NCBI GenBank assembly: GCA_018716385.1
Contig: DVJZ01000033.1
Location: 1-33,984, forward strand
Direction of reading: 5' to 3'
Source: Candidatus Enterenecus merdae
Lineage (GTDB): Bacteria; Bacillota; Clostridia; Oscillospirales; Oscillospiraceae
DNA: 33,984 nucleotides
A program made the translations under genes and the position numbers. The notes under the pieces are model-generated. The model saw only the letters and a list, made by a program, of their open reading frames with translations, did not search any database and had not been told where the DNA came from. Of this stretch, positions 23,434-32,156 are shown one piece after another (the first letter of the stretch is position 1; every line of letters starts with the position of its first letter).

Positions 23434-26229
23434 ATGGATTACAACCAGACCATTCACCTGCCCCAGACCGACTTTCCCATGCGGGCCGGGCTGCCCCGCC
23501 GGGAGCCCGAGCTGCTCAACGGCAAGTGGGAGGTGGAGACCTACCGCAAGCTGATGGAGCGCAACCAGGGCAAGCCCAAGTTCATCCTCCACGACGGCCC
23601 CCCCTACGCCAACGGCCACATCCACATTGGCACCGCCCTGAACAAGATCCTGAAGGACATCATCGTGCGCTATAAGAACATGACCGGCTTCCAGGCCCCC
23701 TATGTCCCCGGCTGGGACACCCACGGCCTGCCCATCGAGTCGGCCATCCTCAAGGACAAGAAGCTCAAGCGGGACGAGCTGACCGACGCCCAGTTCCGGG
23801 ACAAGTGCAAGGAGTTTGCCCTGAACTTTGTGGACATCCAGCGCGCCGAGTTCCAGCGCCTGGGGGTCATCGGCGACTGGGACAATCCCTATCTCACCCT
23901 GAAGCCGGAGTTTGAGGCCAAGCAGATCGAGATCTTCGGCAAGATGGCGGAAAAGGGCTATATCTACAAGGGGATGAAGCCGGTGTACTGGTGCCCCCAC
24001 GACCAGACCGCCCTGGCCGAGGCGGAGATCGAATACGCCGACGACCCCTGCACCACCCTGTTCGTCAAGTTCCCCATCCGGGACGACCTGGGCAAGCTGG
24101 GCGGCTATGCAGACCTGTCCAAGACCTTCTTCGTGATCTGGACTACCACCCCTTGGACCATCCCGGGCAATCTGGCCATCTGCGTCAACCCCGACTTTGA
24201 CTATGTGCTGCTGCAAGCCCCCAACGGCGAGGCGTATATCCTGGCCCAGGGCCTGGCGGAAAAGGTGTGCAAGGCCGCGGGGCTGGACTACGCCGCCTGC
24301 ACCGTGCTGGCCACCCTGAAGGGCAGCGAGTTTGAGCTGATGGCGGCCCGCCATCCCCTCTTTGACCGGGACTCGGTGATCCTGTGCGGCGAGCACGTCA
24401 CTCTGGAGGCGGGCACCGGCTGCGTCCACACCGCCCCCGGATTCGGCGCGGACGACTTCAACATCTGCCGGGCCTATGACGAGGCGGGCAAGACCAAGCT
24501 GGGTGTGAGCGTGCCGGTCAACGCCAAGGGCGTGATGACCGACGAGCGCTACAACGGCCAGTTCTACGCCAAGGGCAACGACCAGGTGACGGCCGACCTG
24601 GAGGCCGGCGGTTTCCTGCTGGCCAAAGAGCACATCACCCACGCCTATCCCCACTGCTGGCGGTGCAAGCACCCCATCATCTACCGGGCCACCGAACAGT
24701 GGTTCTGCTCGGTGGACGCCATCAAGGCCGCGGCGGTGAAAAGCTGCGACCACATCGCCTGGCACCCGGCCTGGGGCAAGGAGCGCATGACCGCCATGAT
24801 CTCCGAGCGCAACGACTGGTGCATTTCCCGCCAGCGCAAGTGGGGGGTGCCCATCCCCATCTTCTACTGCGAACAGTGCGGCTCGGACATCGTCACCCCC
24901 GAGACCATCCGTCGGGTGTCCGACCTGTTCCGGCAGCACGGCTCCAACATCTGGTTTGAAAAGACCGCCGACGAGCTGGTCCCGGAGGGGCTGGCCTGTC
25001 CCCACTGCGGCCACACCCACTTTTCCAAGGAAGGGGACATCATGGACGTGTGGTTCGACTCCGGCTCCACCCACGCCGCCGTGTTGGACGAGCGGGACGA
25101 GCTGGCCTTCCCCGCCGACGTGTACCTGGAGGGGGGCGACCAGTACCGGGGCTGGTTCCAGTCCTCTATGCTCACCGCCATCGCCGCCAAGGGGGCGGCC
25201 CCGTACCGGCAGATCATCACCCACGGCTGGACGGTAGATGGGGAGGGCAAGGCCATGCACAAATCCCTGGGCAACGCCGTCTCCCCGGACGAGGTCATCA
25301 AGGACTACGGCGCGGATATGCTCCGGCTGTGGGTGTCCTCCGCCGACTACACCCAGGATATGCGTATTTCCCCGGAAATCCTCAAGCAGCTCAGCCAGGC
25401 CTATCTGAAGATTCGCAATACCGCCCGGTATATGCTGGGCAACCTGGCGGGCTTTGACCCGGATCGTCCCGTGGCCGTGGCCGAGCTGGAGGCGCTGGAC
25501 CGCTTTGCCCTGGCCAGCTTCAACGACCTGGTCAAGACCTGCCGGGAGGCCTATGAGCGCTACGAGTTCCACGCCGTCTACCGGGCTGTCTACAACTTCT
25601 GCGTCACCGACCTGTCCAATTTCTACCTGGACATCATCAAGGACCGGCTGTACTGCGGGGACGATGCGGGCCGGGCCAGCGCCCAGACCGCCCTGTTCCT
25701 CATTCTGGACGGCATGACCCGGCTGCTGGCTCCCATCCTGGCCTTCACCAGCCAGGAGATCTGGGCGGCCATGCCCCACGCCGCCGGGGACGATGGAGCG
25801 TGCGTGCTGTTCAACGACATCCCTGACTACCGCTCTGAGCTGGCCCTGTCCGACGAGGAGCTGTACCGTTGGGGTGTGCTGGTGTCCCTGCGAGACGCGG
25901 TGAACAAGGCCCTGGAGAACGCCCGGGCCGCCGGGGTGTTCAAGAAGGCCCAGGACACCGAGCTGACCATCTCCGTAGCCGAGGAGAAGGATGCCGATTT
26001 CCTGGCCGGGGCCGACCTGGCCACGCTGTGCATCGTGTCCAAGGTCACGGTCACCACCCAGGCCATTGAGGGGGAGCGGGCGGAGGACTGCCTGGTGCCC
26101 TGCATCATTGCCGTCAAGCCGTCCCAAGCGCCCAAGTGCCCCCGCTGCTGGAACCATGACGAGCACATTGGCGCTTCTGGGCACCACATGGAGCTATGCG
26201 ACCGGTGCGCCGCGGTGCTGGGGGAGTAG
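23434..26229 (+). CDS. ileS: Isoleucyl-tRNA synthetase
   Basis: A 931-residue class I isoleucyl-tRNA synthetase. The HIGH-type motif is PPYANGHIHIGTALNK, with HIGT at 64-67; the KMSKS-type motif is MHKSLGN near residue 608. Both are variants seen in related clostridial enzymes. WTTTPWTIPGN and the segment with GCVHTAPGFGADD mark the CP1 editing domain, and WFDSGSTHAAV the active site. The C-terminal zinc finger is CPRCW and LCDRCAAVLGE. ATG at 23434 follows AAAAAGGAGAACCACCC. A long antisense frame is spurious. Regulated by the upstream T-box. Its last 33 bases before the stop are repeated 191 bases downstream. Confidence 0.97.
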   Translation: MDYNQTIHLPQTDFPMRAGLPRREPELLNGKWEVETYRKLMERNQGKPKFILHDGPPYANGHIHIGTALNKILKDIIVRYKNMTGFQAPYVPGWDTHGLPIESAILKDKKLKRDELTDAQFRDKCKEFALNFVDIQRAEFQRLGVIGDWDNPYLTLKPEFEAKQIEIFGKMAEKGYIYKGMKPVYWCPHDQTALAEAEIEYADDPCTTLFVKFPIRDDLGKLGGYADLSKTFFVIWTTTPWTIPGNLAICVNPDFDYVLLQAPNGEAYILAQGLAEKVCKAAGLDYAACTVLATLKGSEFELMAARHPLFDRDSVILCGEHVTLEAGTGCVHTAPGFGADDFNICRAYDEAGKTKLGVSVPVNAKGVMTDERYNGQFYAKGNDQVTADLEAGGFLLAKEHITHAYPHCWRCKHPIIYRATEQWFCSVDAIKAAAVKSCDHIAWHPAWGKERMTAMISERNDWCISRQRKWGVPIPIFYCEQCGSDIVTPETIRRVSDLFRQHGSNIWFEKTADELVPEGLACPHCGHTHFSKEGDIMDVWFDSGSTHAAVLDERDELAFPADVYLEGGDQYRGWFQSSMLTAIAAKGAAPYRQIITHGWTVDGEGKAMHKSLGNAVSPDEVIKDYGADMLRLWVSSADYTQDMRISPEILKQLSQAYLKIRNTARYMLGNLAGFDPDRPVAVAELEALDRFALASFNDLVKTCREAYERYEFHAVYRAVYNFCVTDLSNFYLDIIKDRLYCGDDAGRASAQTALFLILDGMTRLLAPILAFTSQEIWAAMPHAAGDDGACVLFNDIPDYRSELALSDEELYRWGVLVSLRDAVNKALENARAAGVFKKAQDTELTISVAEEKDADFLAGADLATLCIVSKVTVTTQAIEGERAEDCLVPCIIAVKPSQAPKCPRCWNHDEHIGASGHHMELCDRCAAVLGE
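26193..26225 (+). repeat. Direct repeat, copy 1, at the 3' end of ileS
   Basis: 33 bases covering the last codons of ileS, up to the GAG of the GAG-TAG end. Repeated without change at 26384-26416. Confidence 0.9.
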
Positions 26230-26383
26230 GCCGTTTCGCATCGCTCGGCGGGGCCCCGCAGCGCGGGGCGCGCGAGAGCGCGTACAAGCATGTTTGCCGC
26301 AGGCAAAAATCTTGGCGCAGGCGCAATTCACTTGCGCCGAGCAGAGGAAAAAAGGGGTCCCCACGGGGCTTGCCCCGTGGGGC
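26226..26383. repeat. Multi-hairpin intergenic element C
   Basis: Hairpins in the same order as the element after mnmG: TTTGCC-GCA-GGCAAA (26293-26307), GGCGCAA-TTCAC-TTGCGCC (26320-26338), and an 11-bp stem CCCCACGGGGC (26359-26369) with GCCCCGTGGGG (26372-26382). The linker between the last two is CGAGCAGAGGAAAAAAGGGG. An extra GC-rich hairpin-prone part lies at 26250-26285. No gene. Confidence 0.78.
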
Positions 26384-26416
26384 GCTATGCGACCGGTGCG
26401 CCGCGGTGCTGGGGGA
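26384..26416 (+). repeat. Direct repeat, copy 2, of the ileS 3' end
   Basis: An exact 33-base copy of the end of ileS. In the matching frame it reads LCDRCAAVLGE and goes on to SSKMP and a stop (26433-26435), so it may be the original end of the gene. Confidence 0.88.
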
Positions 26417-26443
26417 ATCGTCGAAAATGCCCTAAAAAGCATA

Positions 26444-26475
26444 AAAACCAGCGCCCTCCAGGGCGCTGGTTTTTT
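26444..26475. terminator. Bidirectional terminator between ileS and the serpin gene
   Basis: CCAGCGCCC (26448-26456) and GGGCGCTGG (26461-26469) with loop TCCA, preceded by AAAAA and followed by TTTTTT. Serves both convergent genes. Confidence 0.92.
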
Positions 26476-26533
26476 GAAAGCCTTGCAGAGTCACCGCCCG
26501 CAGGCGTGAAGAAAACGAAGCGTGTCTTCGGCG

Positions 26534-28015
26534 TTACACCTGGTTCACCACGCCCACGAACAAAAGCTGTCCCGTCTGGCTGGTGATGGCGAACAGGAAG
26601 GGCCGGTCCAGCACAAAGTCGATCTCATCCCCCAGAGGGGCTCCTTCGGCCGCATAGATTGTGGTGAAGGCTGCCGCCTGGCAGCCCTCCTCGTCCACCT
26701 TTACCCGGGCGGCCTGGGTGGCCTGACTGACATAGGCGTCCGCGCCTTCCCCCAACATGGGGGTGAAGTCGGCCCGGCCGGCGTCAAACACGTCGGTGAC
26801 CCCCAGCTGTTTTAGCCCGGGGACCAGATCGGTTTGGGCGGACACGTCAAACTTGGGCATGGACAGGTTGACCTGGAAGGATTGCCGGTTCTCCCACTCC
26901 CAGCCTGCCATGAGAAACTCGGTGAGCTGGCTTCCCGCCAGCAGTTCCTCCGGGGCGGTTCCCTCGTCCGGGAGGATGAGCCACATCTCCCCGCCGTTCC
27001 GGAAGGGCTTGGCCACGGCGGAGAAGCCCTCCCCCCAGAAGTAGGAGCCAACCTCGCTCTGGTTCATGAAGTCTGTCTCCACGTCTCCGCCGGCGGCGGT
27101 GTGGAAGGTACGGGGGGCGGTGGCGCTCTTGTCAAACTCGTCAGACCAGCTGGCCTGAAAGTAAATGGTAGAGGCCAGGGCCAGCAGGGTTTCCGGCCTT
27201 GTCTTGACGTTTTGGGCGTACTCCTCCAGCAAGCCTCCGGTCTGCTCGTTGAGCCAGTCCTGGAGGGCCTGGTTCAGCGCATCCGAGCCCATCTCCCCCT
27301 GGTAGGAGGAGGCGTAGTAGATGTCCGCCAGGGTATTCAGGGCATCCTGGTTGTAGGAAAGCCCTTTATCCAGCCAGACGGAATTGGCCAGGAGACTGGT
27401 GGTCTGCCCGTCGTCCCGGTAGTTGGCGTTCCACAGGTTGGCGGCTTGGGCGCGCAGGGCCTCTATGCTGTCCACCCCCAGCAGGTTCAGCAGCTGCGCC
27501 CGGCTGTCCCCATCGGTGGTCTCCGCCAGCATGGCCAGGGCCAGGTAGAGGTTCAGGGGGGAATAGACCGCGTTTTCTCCCCCGTTGTCCCCCAAAAACT
27601 GGGCCATGGTGGCGGCGTAGTAGTCCGCCATGCTCTCGTTGCCCACCCTCAGCGCCTGACGGGCCTGGTTTTCCGCCCACCAGCTGTCATAGGCGGCCTG
27701 ATCCACCTCCCCGGTGACGGGGTCGACATCAGGATAGGGCATCCGATGGGGATACTCCGCCTGGACGATGGCGCCCAGGGGCTGAGCCATCAGACCGCCC
27801 GGCTGCGCGGATGCGGCTGGGCTGGATTGTCCGGCCAGGGGGCTGCCCCCCGGCCAGAGCACTGCCCCAACGGCAATGGCCAGGACCAGCCCCGCGGCGA
27901 CAGCGCCCCACCAGGCGGGATGCCGCCGGCGGGCCGGACGGGTGGCGCGGATTACTTGCCGCTTTAACGACTCCGGGACATGGATGCCCTCATTGGCTTT
28001 TTGGTAGCGATTCAC
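26534..28015 (-). CDS. Membrane-anchored serpin with anti-sigma-like N-terminus
   Basis: A 493-residue protein. Residues 1-33 are a basic cytosolic segment (IHVPESLKRQVIRA), 35-54 a membrane helix, 55-85 a Ser/Pro/Gly linker, and about 120-493 a full serpin domain. Serpin signs are NAVYSPLNLYLALAML, the hinge EEGCQAAAFTT (from residue 442) with Gly at P15 and small residues at P12-P10 as in inhibitory serpins, and the end signature DRPFLFAI with LLFVGVV. The GTG at 28015 overlaps the ECF sigma stop by four bases (GTGA), with AAGGAGGAGA before it; the longer frame crosses the sigma gene and is not real. Anti-sigma function is inferred from the coupling and topology. Confidence 0.88.
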   Translation of the reverse strand: MNRYQKANEGIHVPESLKRQVIRATRPARRRHPAWWGAVAAGLVLAIAVGAVLWPGGSPLAGQSSPAASAQPGGLMAQPLGAIVQAEYPHRMPYPDVDPVTGEVDQAAYDSWWAENQARQALRVGNESMADYYAATMAQFLGDNGGENAVYSPLNLYLALAMLAETTDGDSRAQLLNLLGVDSIEALRAQAANLWNANYRDDGQTTSLLANSVWLDKGLSYNQDALNTLADIYYASSYQGEMGSDALNQALQDWLNEQTGGLLEEYAQNVKTRPETLLALASTIYFQASWSDEFDKSATAPRTFHTAAGGDVETDFMNQSEVGSYFWGEGFSAVAKPFRNGGEMWLILPDEGTAPEELLAGSQLTEFLMAGWEWENRQSFQVNLSMPKFDVSAQTDLVPGLKQLGVTDVFDAGRADFTPMLGEGADAYVSQATQAARVKVDEEGCQAAAFTTIYAAEGAPLGDEIDFVLDRPFLFAITSQTGQLLFVGVVNQV

Positions 28016-28494
28016 AGTTGAATCTCCTCCTTTAACGCTTCCCGCAGGAGGGCCCGGCCCCGGGACAGCTGGGACTTGATGGTTCCCTCCGTGGCGTTCA
28101 GGTCGGCGGCGATCTCCGCCACGCTCAGGCCCTCGAAATAGAACAGATGGATCACCGTCCGGTACTTTTCCGGCAGGGCCAGCACCGCGCCGTACACCTC
28201 GCGGTACTCGTCCTCCACCCCGATCTGGGCGGCGGTCTCCAGGGGCACCGTCCGGCGCCGCCAGGGAGAGGTGAGCAAGCTCTTTGCCCGGTTGACCGTG
28301 CAGCGGATGAGCCATGCTTTGCGGTGCTCGTCCTGGAAAAAGGCAGCCCGATCCTCCTGACGGAAATAGCGCAGAAAGACCTCCTGGAACACGTCTTCCG
28401 CGTCGCTGACATTGGCCGTGCGCACCAGCGCCAGCCGCCACACCAGGTCGCCCCAGCGCTCCACCGCCTGTGTTTTCCGGTCCGGATCGCCCAT
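28012..28494 (-). CDS. ECF-type RNA polymerase sigma factor
   Basis: A 160-residue sigma-70 family protein with region 2 (SDAEDVFQEVFLRYFRQ, then KAWLIRCTVNRAKSLLTSPWRR) and region 4 (LPEKYRTVIHLFYFEGLSVAEIAADLNATEGTIKSQLSRGRALLREAL), and no regions 1 or 3, so an ECF sigma. GGGAGGGAGAACT precedes the ATG. It is translationally coupled to the serpin gene, the usual order for a sigma and its anti-sigma. A candidate self-controlled promoter lies just upstream. Target genes may include the serpin operon itself; others are unknown. Confidence 0.93.
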   Translation of the reverse strand: MGDPDRKTQAVERWGDLVWRLALVRTANVSDAEDVFQEVFLRYFRQEDRAAFFQDEHRKAWLIRCTVNRAKSLLTSPWRRRTVPLETAAQIGVEDEYREVYGAVLALPEKYRTVIHLFYFEGLSVAEIAADLNATEGTIKSQLSRGRALLREALKEEIQL

Positions 28495-28515
28495 AGTTCT
28501 CCCTCCCTTCTTTTG

Positions 28516-28544
28516 TAATACCCTGCAACAGGGGAAACGGTTGC
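28516..28544 (-). promoter_or_regulatory. Candidate ECF-type promoter of the sigma-serpin operon
   Basis: On the minus strand, GCAACC (28544-28539) and GTATTA (28521-28516) are 17 bases apart, 22 bases before the sigma start codon. An AAC-type -35 box is typical of ECF promoters. The -10 element is not assigned by experiment, so autoregulation is an inference. Confidence 0.5.
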
Positions 28545-28619
28545 GCCGCGGGCCTTAAAATTTGTCCAAGTCCGGGACATTGGGATGGCTGGGGGCCCGT
28601 CGGCGGTCAAGGAATGGCC

Positions 28620-28649
28620 TTGACAGAACCCCGTCCTGTCTGCTATGCT
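28620..28649 (+). promoter_or_regulatory. Promoter of the lipoprotein gene
   Basis: TTGACA (28620-28625) and TATGCT (28644-28649), spacer 18. The -10 lies wholly inside the spacer of a perfect inverted repeat. Confidence 0.65.
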
Positions 28650-28660
28650 GAGACAGGACG
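28632..28660. promoter_or_regulatory. Perfect 10-bp inverted repeat over the -10 box (operator candidate)
   Basis: CGTCCTGTCT (28632-28641) and AGACAGGACG (28651-28660) around the 9-base spacer GCTATGCTG that contains the -10. A protein bound here would block the promoter. It could also form a hairpin at the 5' end of the transcript. No U-run follows, so it is not a terminator. Confidence 0.6.
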
Positions 28661-28754
28661 AGCGGCCGGGCTGTGCCGGGCCGCGTCTGGATCGGGGCCC
28701 GGGGCCTGCCCTCGGGCCGAGGCAATCAAGCGGAAAGAAAAGGAGAAGAGAAGT

Positions 28755-30402
<1,648 letters not shown>

Positions 30403-30426
30403 AACGCCGCCGCGTCAGGCGGAAAA

Positions 30427-30460
30427 GACGGGCGGGAAGCCATATGGCTTCCCGCCCGTC
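30427..30460. terminator. Bidirectional terminator between gapA and the LRR lipoprotein gene
   Basis: A perfect 15-bp stem, GACGGGCGGGAAGCC with GGCTTCCCGCCCGTC, loop ATAT. AAAA precedes it (U-run for the minus strand); the plus-strand side has only TGCGCTGTTT. Confidence 0.9.
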
Positions 30461-30471
30461 TGCGCTGTTTG

Positions 30472-31344
30472 TCAGTCGGCGGAATAGGCTTTGGTCATGG
30501 AGGTAAAGCCCCACAGCTCATTGAAGTGTTCATCGGCCCAGGAGCCCTCGGTGACATAGACGGTCATGCCATCGTCGTGGGTACAATTATAGAAGGGCAG
30601 GGTTTCGGGGTCGTATACCTCCAGCTCCATCCCTGCGGGGATGACCATCTGGGTGAGATTACAACCGGTAAAGGCTATGCTGCCAAGGGTTTTCAGGCCC
30701 TCCGGCAGGGTGATGGAGGTCAACGACTCACAATTTTGGAACGCCTGGGGCCCGATGAAGGTGATGGAGTCTGGCAGATTGATGCTGGTGAGGGAGGTGC
30801 AGCCGTTAAAGGCGCCCTCAGGAATGGCGGTGATATGATCCCCTAGGAAATTCACCTCTTCCAGGGCCTCGCAGAACTCAAAGCCATCCTCCTGGATCTC
30901 TGTCACCCCCGCGGGGATGTCGATGGATTTCAGGGCGGAACAGAGACTAAAGGTGCAGTCGGCCAGGCTGGTGAGCTGGGCGGGCAGCGTGATAGACTCT
31001 ACGGTTGATACGCCCTGGAAAGCAGAGCCAAGCTGAATATCCTGATCGCTTTCAAAGCTTACCCGGCGCAGGCTCTGTGAGCGTGTAAAGGCATAATCTC
31101 CGATCTCTTCACACCGGGCAGGGACGACCAGCTCCTCTTGCTGCAGGCCGCTCTCACTCAAGCCGGTGATGGTGTTGCCCTGCCATATGAAGTAGTCCTC
31201 ATTGGCGGTCACGGAGCCGCCTGCCTGGTTGCTGCTCTCTGGCCCGGGGGAAGCGCCTGCTCCGCCGCTGGAGCCGCAGCCTGCCATGGACAGGACCAGC
31301 GCCGCCAGAAGGGCGGCCCCCATCCAGTTGCGCCACAGTTTCAT
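30472..31344 (-). CDS. BspA-type leucine-rich-repeat lipoprotein
   Basis: A 290-residue protein with signal peptide and lipobox LSMAGC (Cys23), a Gly/Ser/Pro-rich linker, and about six LRR_5 (BspA-like) repeats of roughly 22 residues from about residue 75 to 240. Each has the pattern I-x-x-x-A-F-x-x-C-x-x-L-x-x-I-x-L-P: for example IPEGAFNGCTSLTSINLP and IGPQAFQNCESLTSITLP. The end reads YVTEGSWADEHFNELWGF. Such proteins of gut bacteria and parasites are surface-exposed and may bind host or microbial proteins; the ligand is unknown. It has its own promoter and terminator. Confidence 0.87.
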   Translation of the reverse strand: MKLWRNWMGAALLAALVLSMAGCGSSGGAGASPGPESSNQAGGSVTANEDYFIWQGNTITGLSESGLQQEELVVPARCEEIGDYAFTRSQSLRRVSFESDQDIQLGSAFQGVSTVESITLPAQLTSLADCTFSLCSALKSIDIPAGVTEIQEDGFEFCEALEEVNFLGDHITAIPEGAFNGCTSLTSINLPDSITFIGPQAFQNCESLTSITLPEGLKTLGSIAFTGCNLTQMVIPAGMELEVYDPETLPFYNCTHDDGMTVYVTEGSWADEHFNELWGFTSMTKAYSAD

Positions 31345-31418
31345 TCACAGATCAATCCTTTCCTTCTTTCTATCCGGCCCAAGGACCCGACCGGCCCCTG
31401 GAGCGGGAATGCATGGCC

Positions 31419-31447
31419 ATTGTACCAGAAACGGCGGCGGATTGCAA
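31419..31447 (-). promoter_or_regulatory. Promoter of the LRR lipoprotein gene
   Basis: On the minus strand TTGCAA (31447-31442) and TACAAT (31424-31419), spacer 17, 75 bases before the ATG. Confidence 0.65.
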
Positions 31448-31505
31448 CTCTATTTTCCCATCTGGAGCTGTGTTTCCTCTTTACGTTTGGAGAACCGTGT
31501 GATAG

Positions 31506-31511
31506 TATAAT
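31506..31511 (+). promoter_or_regulatory. -10 box of the DUF1836 gene
   Basis: Perfect TATAAT 28 bases before the start codon. No clear -35 hexamer at the right distance. Confidence 0.5.
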
Positions 31512-31538
31512 AGAAACAAGATTGGGAGGGTAGCCCGG

Positions 31539-32135
31539 ATGGAGCAGCTGCAAGAGCTCAAGCGCTGCCTGGAGCAGCACCGGCCGGACACTTGGGAGGA
31601 ACTGCCCGACATTCCCCTATATATGGATCAGGTGGTGTCCTACCTGTCCCGGCAGATGATCTCCTTTGAGGAGGGGGACGGCCTCACCCCGGCCATGATC
31701 AACAACTATATCAAGGACGGCTTGCTCTCCCGGGCAAACGGCAAGAAATACGGCCAGGAGCACCTGGCCTACCTCACCGCTATCAGCGCCCTCAAGCAGG
31801 TGCTGTCGGTGCGGGAGATGCGGGCGCTGACCGCCATCGGCCGGGAGCGGCAAGACTCCAAGCGCCAGTACGAGTACTTCTGGGCCTATCTGGACGCGGC
31901 CCTGTCCGCCGCCGCCCAGCGGCTGGACGAGAACACCGCCGACCAGGACCTGCCCAAGCTGGTGCTGGACCTGGCCCTGCGCAGCTATGCAGACGGCCTG
32001 GCCTGCCGGCGGGTGCTGGCTATCATGGCCCAGCGGGCGGGCTACGAGGGGCTGCTGACCGGGGAGAAGGAGAAAAAGAAAGGGAAAAAAGAAAAGGCGA
32101 CCCCAGGGGCGCCGGACCCCGTTGACCCAATTTGA
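31539..32135 (+). CDS. DUF1836 protein
   Basis: A 198-residue protein of the DUF1836 family. The typical core is present: IPLYMDQVVSYLSRQM, LTPAMINNYIKDGLLSRANGKKY, HLAYLTAISALKQVLSVREMRAL. The first half looks like a MerR-like winged helix. The last 25 residues are a Lys-rich tail (EKEKKKGKKEKA) and a short Pro/Asp end. GGGAGGGTAGCCCGG lies before the ATG. It is 21 bases before the degV gene, so the two are likely cotranscribed. Function unknown; DNA binding is suggested by the fold only. Confidence 0.87.
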   Translation: MEQLQELKRCLEQHRPDTWEELPDIPLYMDQVVSYLSRQMISFEEGDGLTPAMINNYIKDGLLSRANGKKYGQEHLAYLTAISALKQVLSVREMRALTAIGRERQDSKRQYEYFWAYLDAALSAAAQRLDENTADQDLPKLVLDLALRSYADGLACRRVLAIMAQRAGYEGLLTGEKEKKKGKKEKATPGAPDPVDPI

Positions 32136-32156
32136 TCTGTATCGGGAGGTATGTGT

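Noticed and set aside
23128-26187. A 1019-codon open frame on the minus strand
   Set aside because: It is antisense to ileS, which has every family motif; long antisense frames arise from the GC-rich codon use. No ribosome site and a low-complexity Gly/Val/His/Leu-rich product.
26226-26383. CRISPR-like repeats in the hairpin-rich intergenic region
   Set aside because: No regularly spaced repeats with unique spacers; the hairpins differ in sequence, and there are no cas genes.
28016-28528. N-terminal extension of the serpin
   Set aside because: It is the sigma factor gene read in another phase; GTG at 28015 has a good ribosome site and overlaps the sigma stop.
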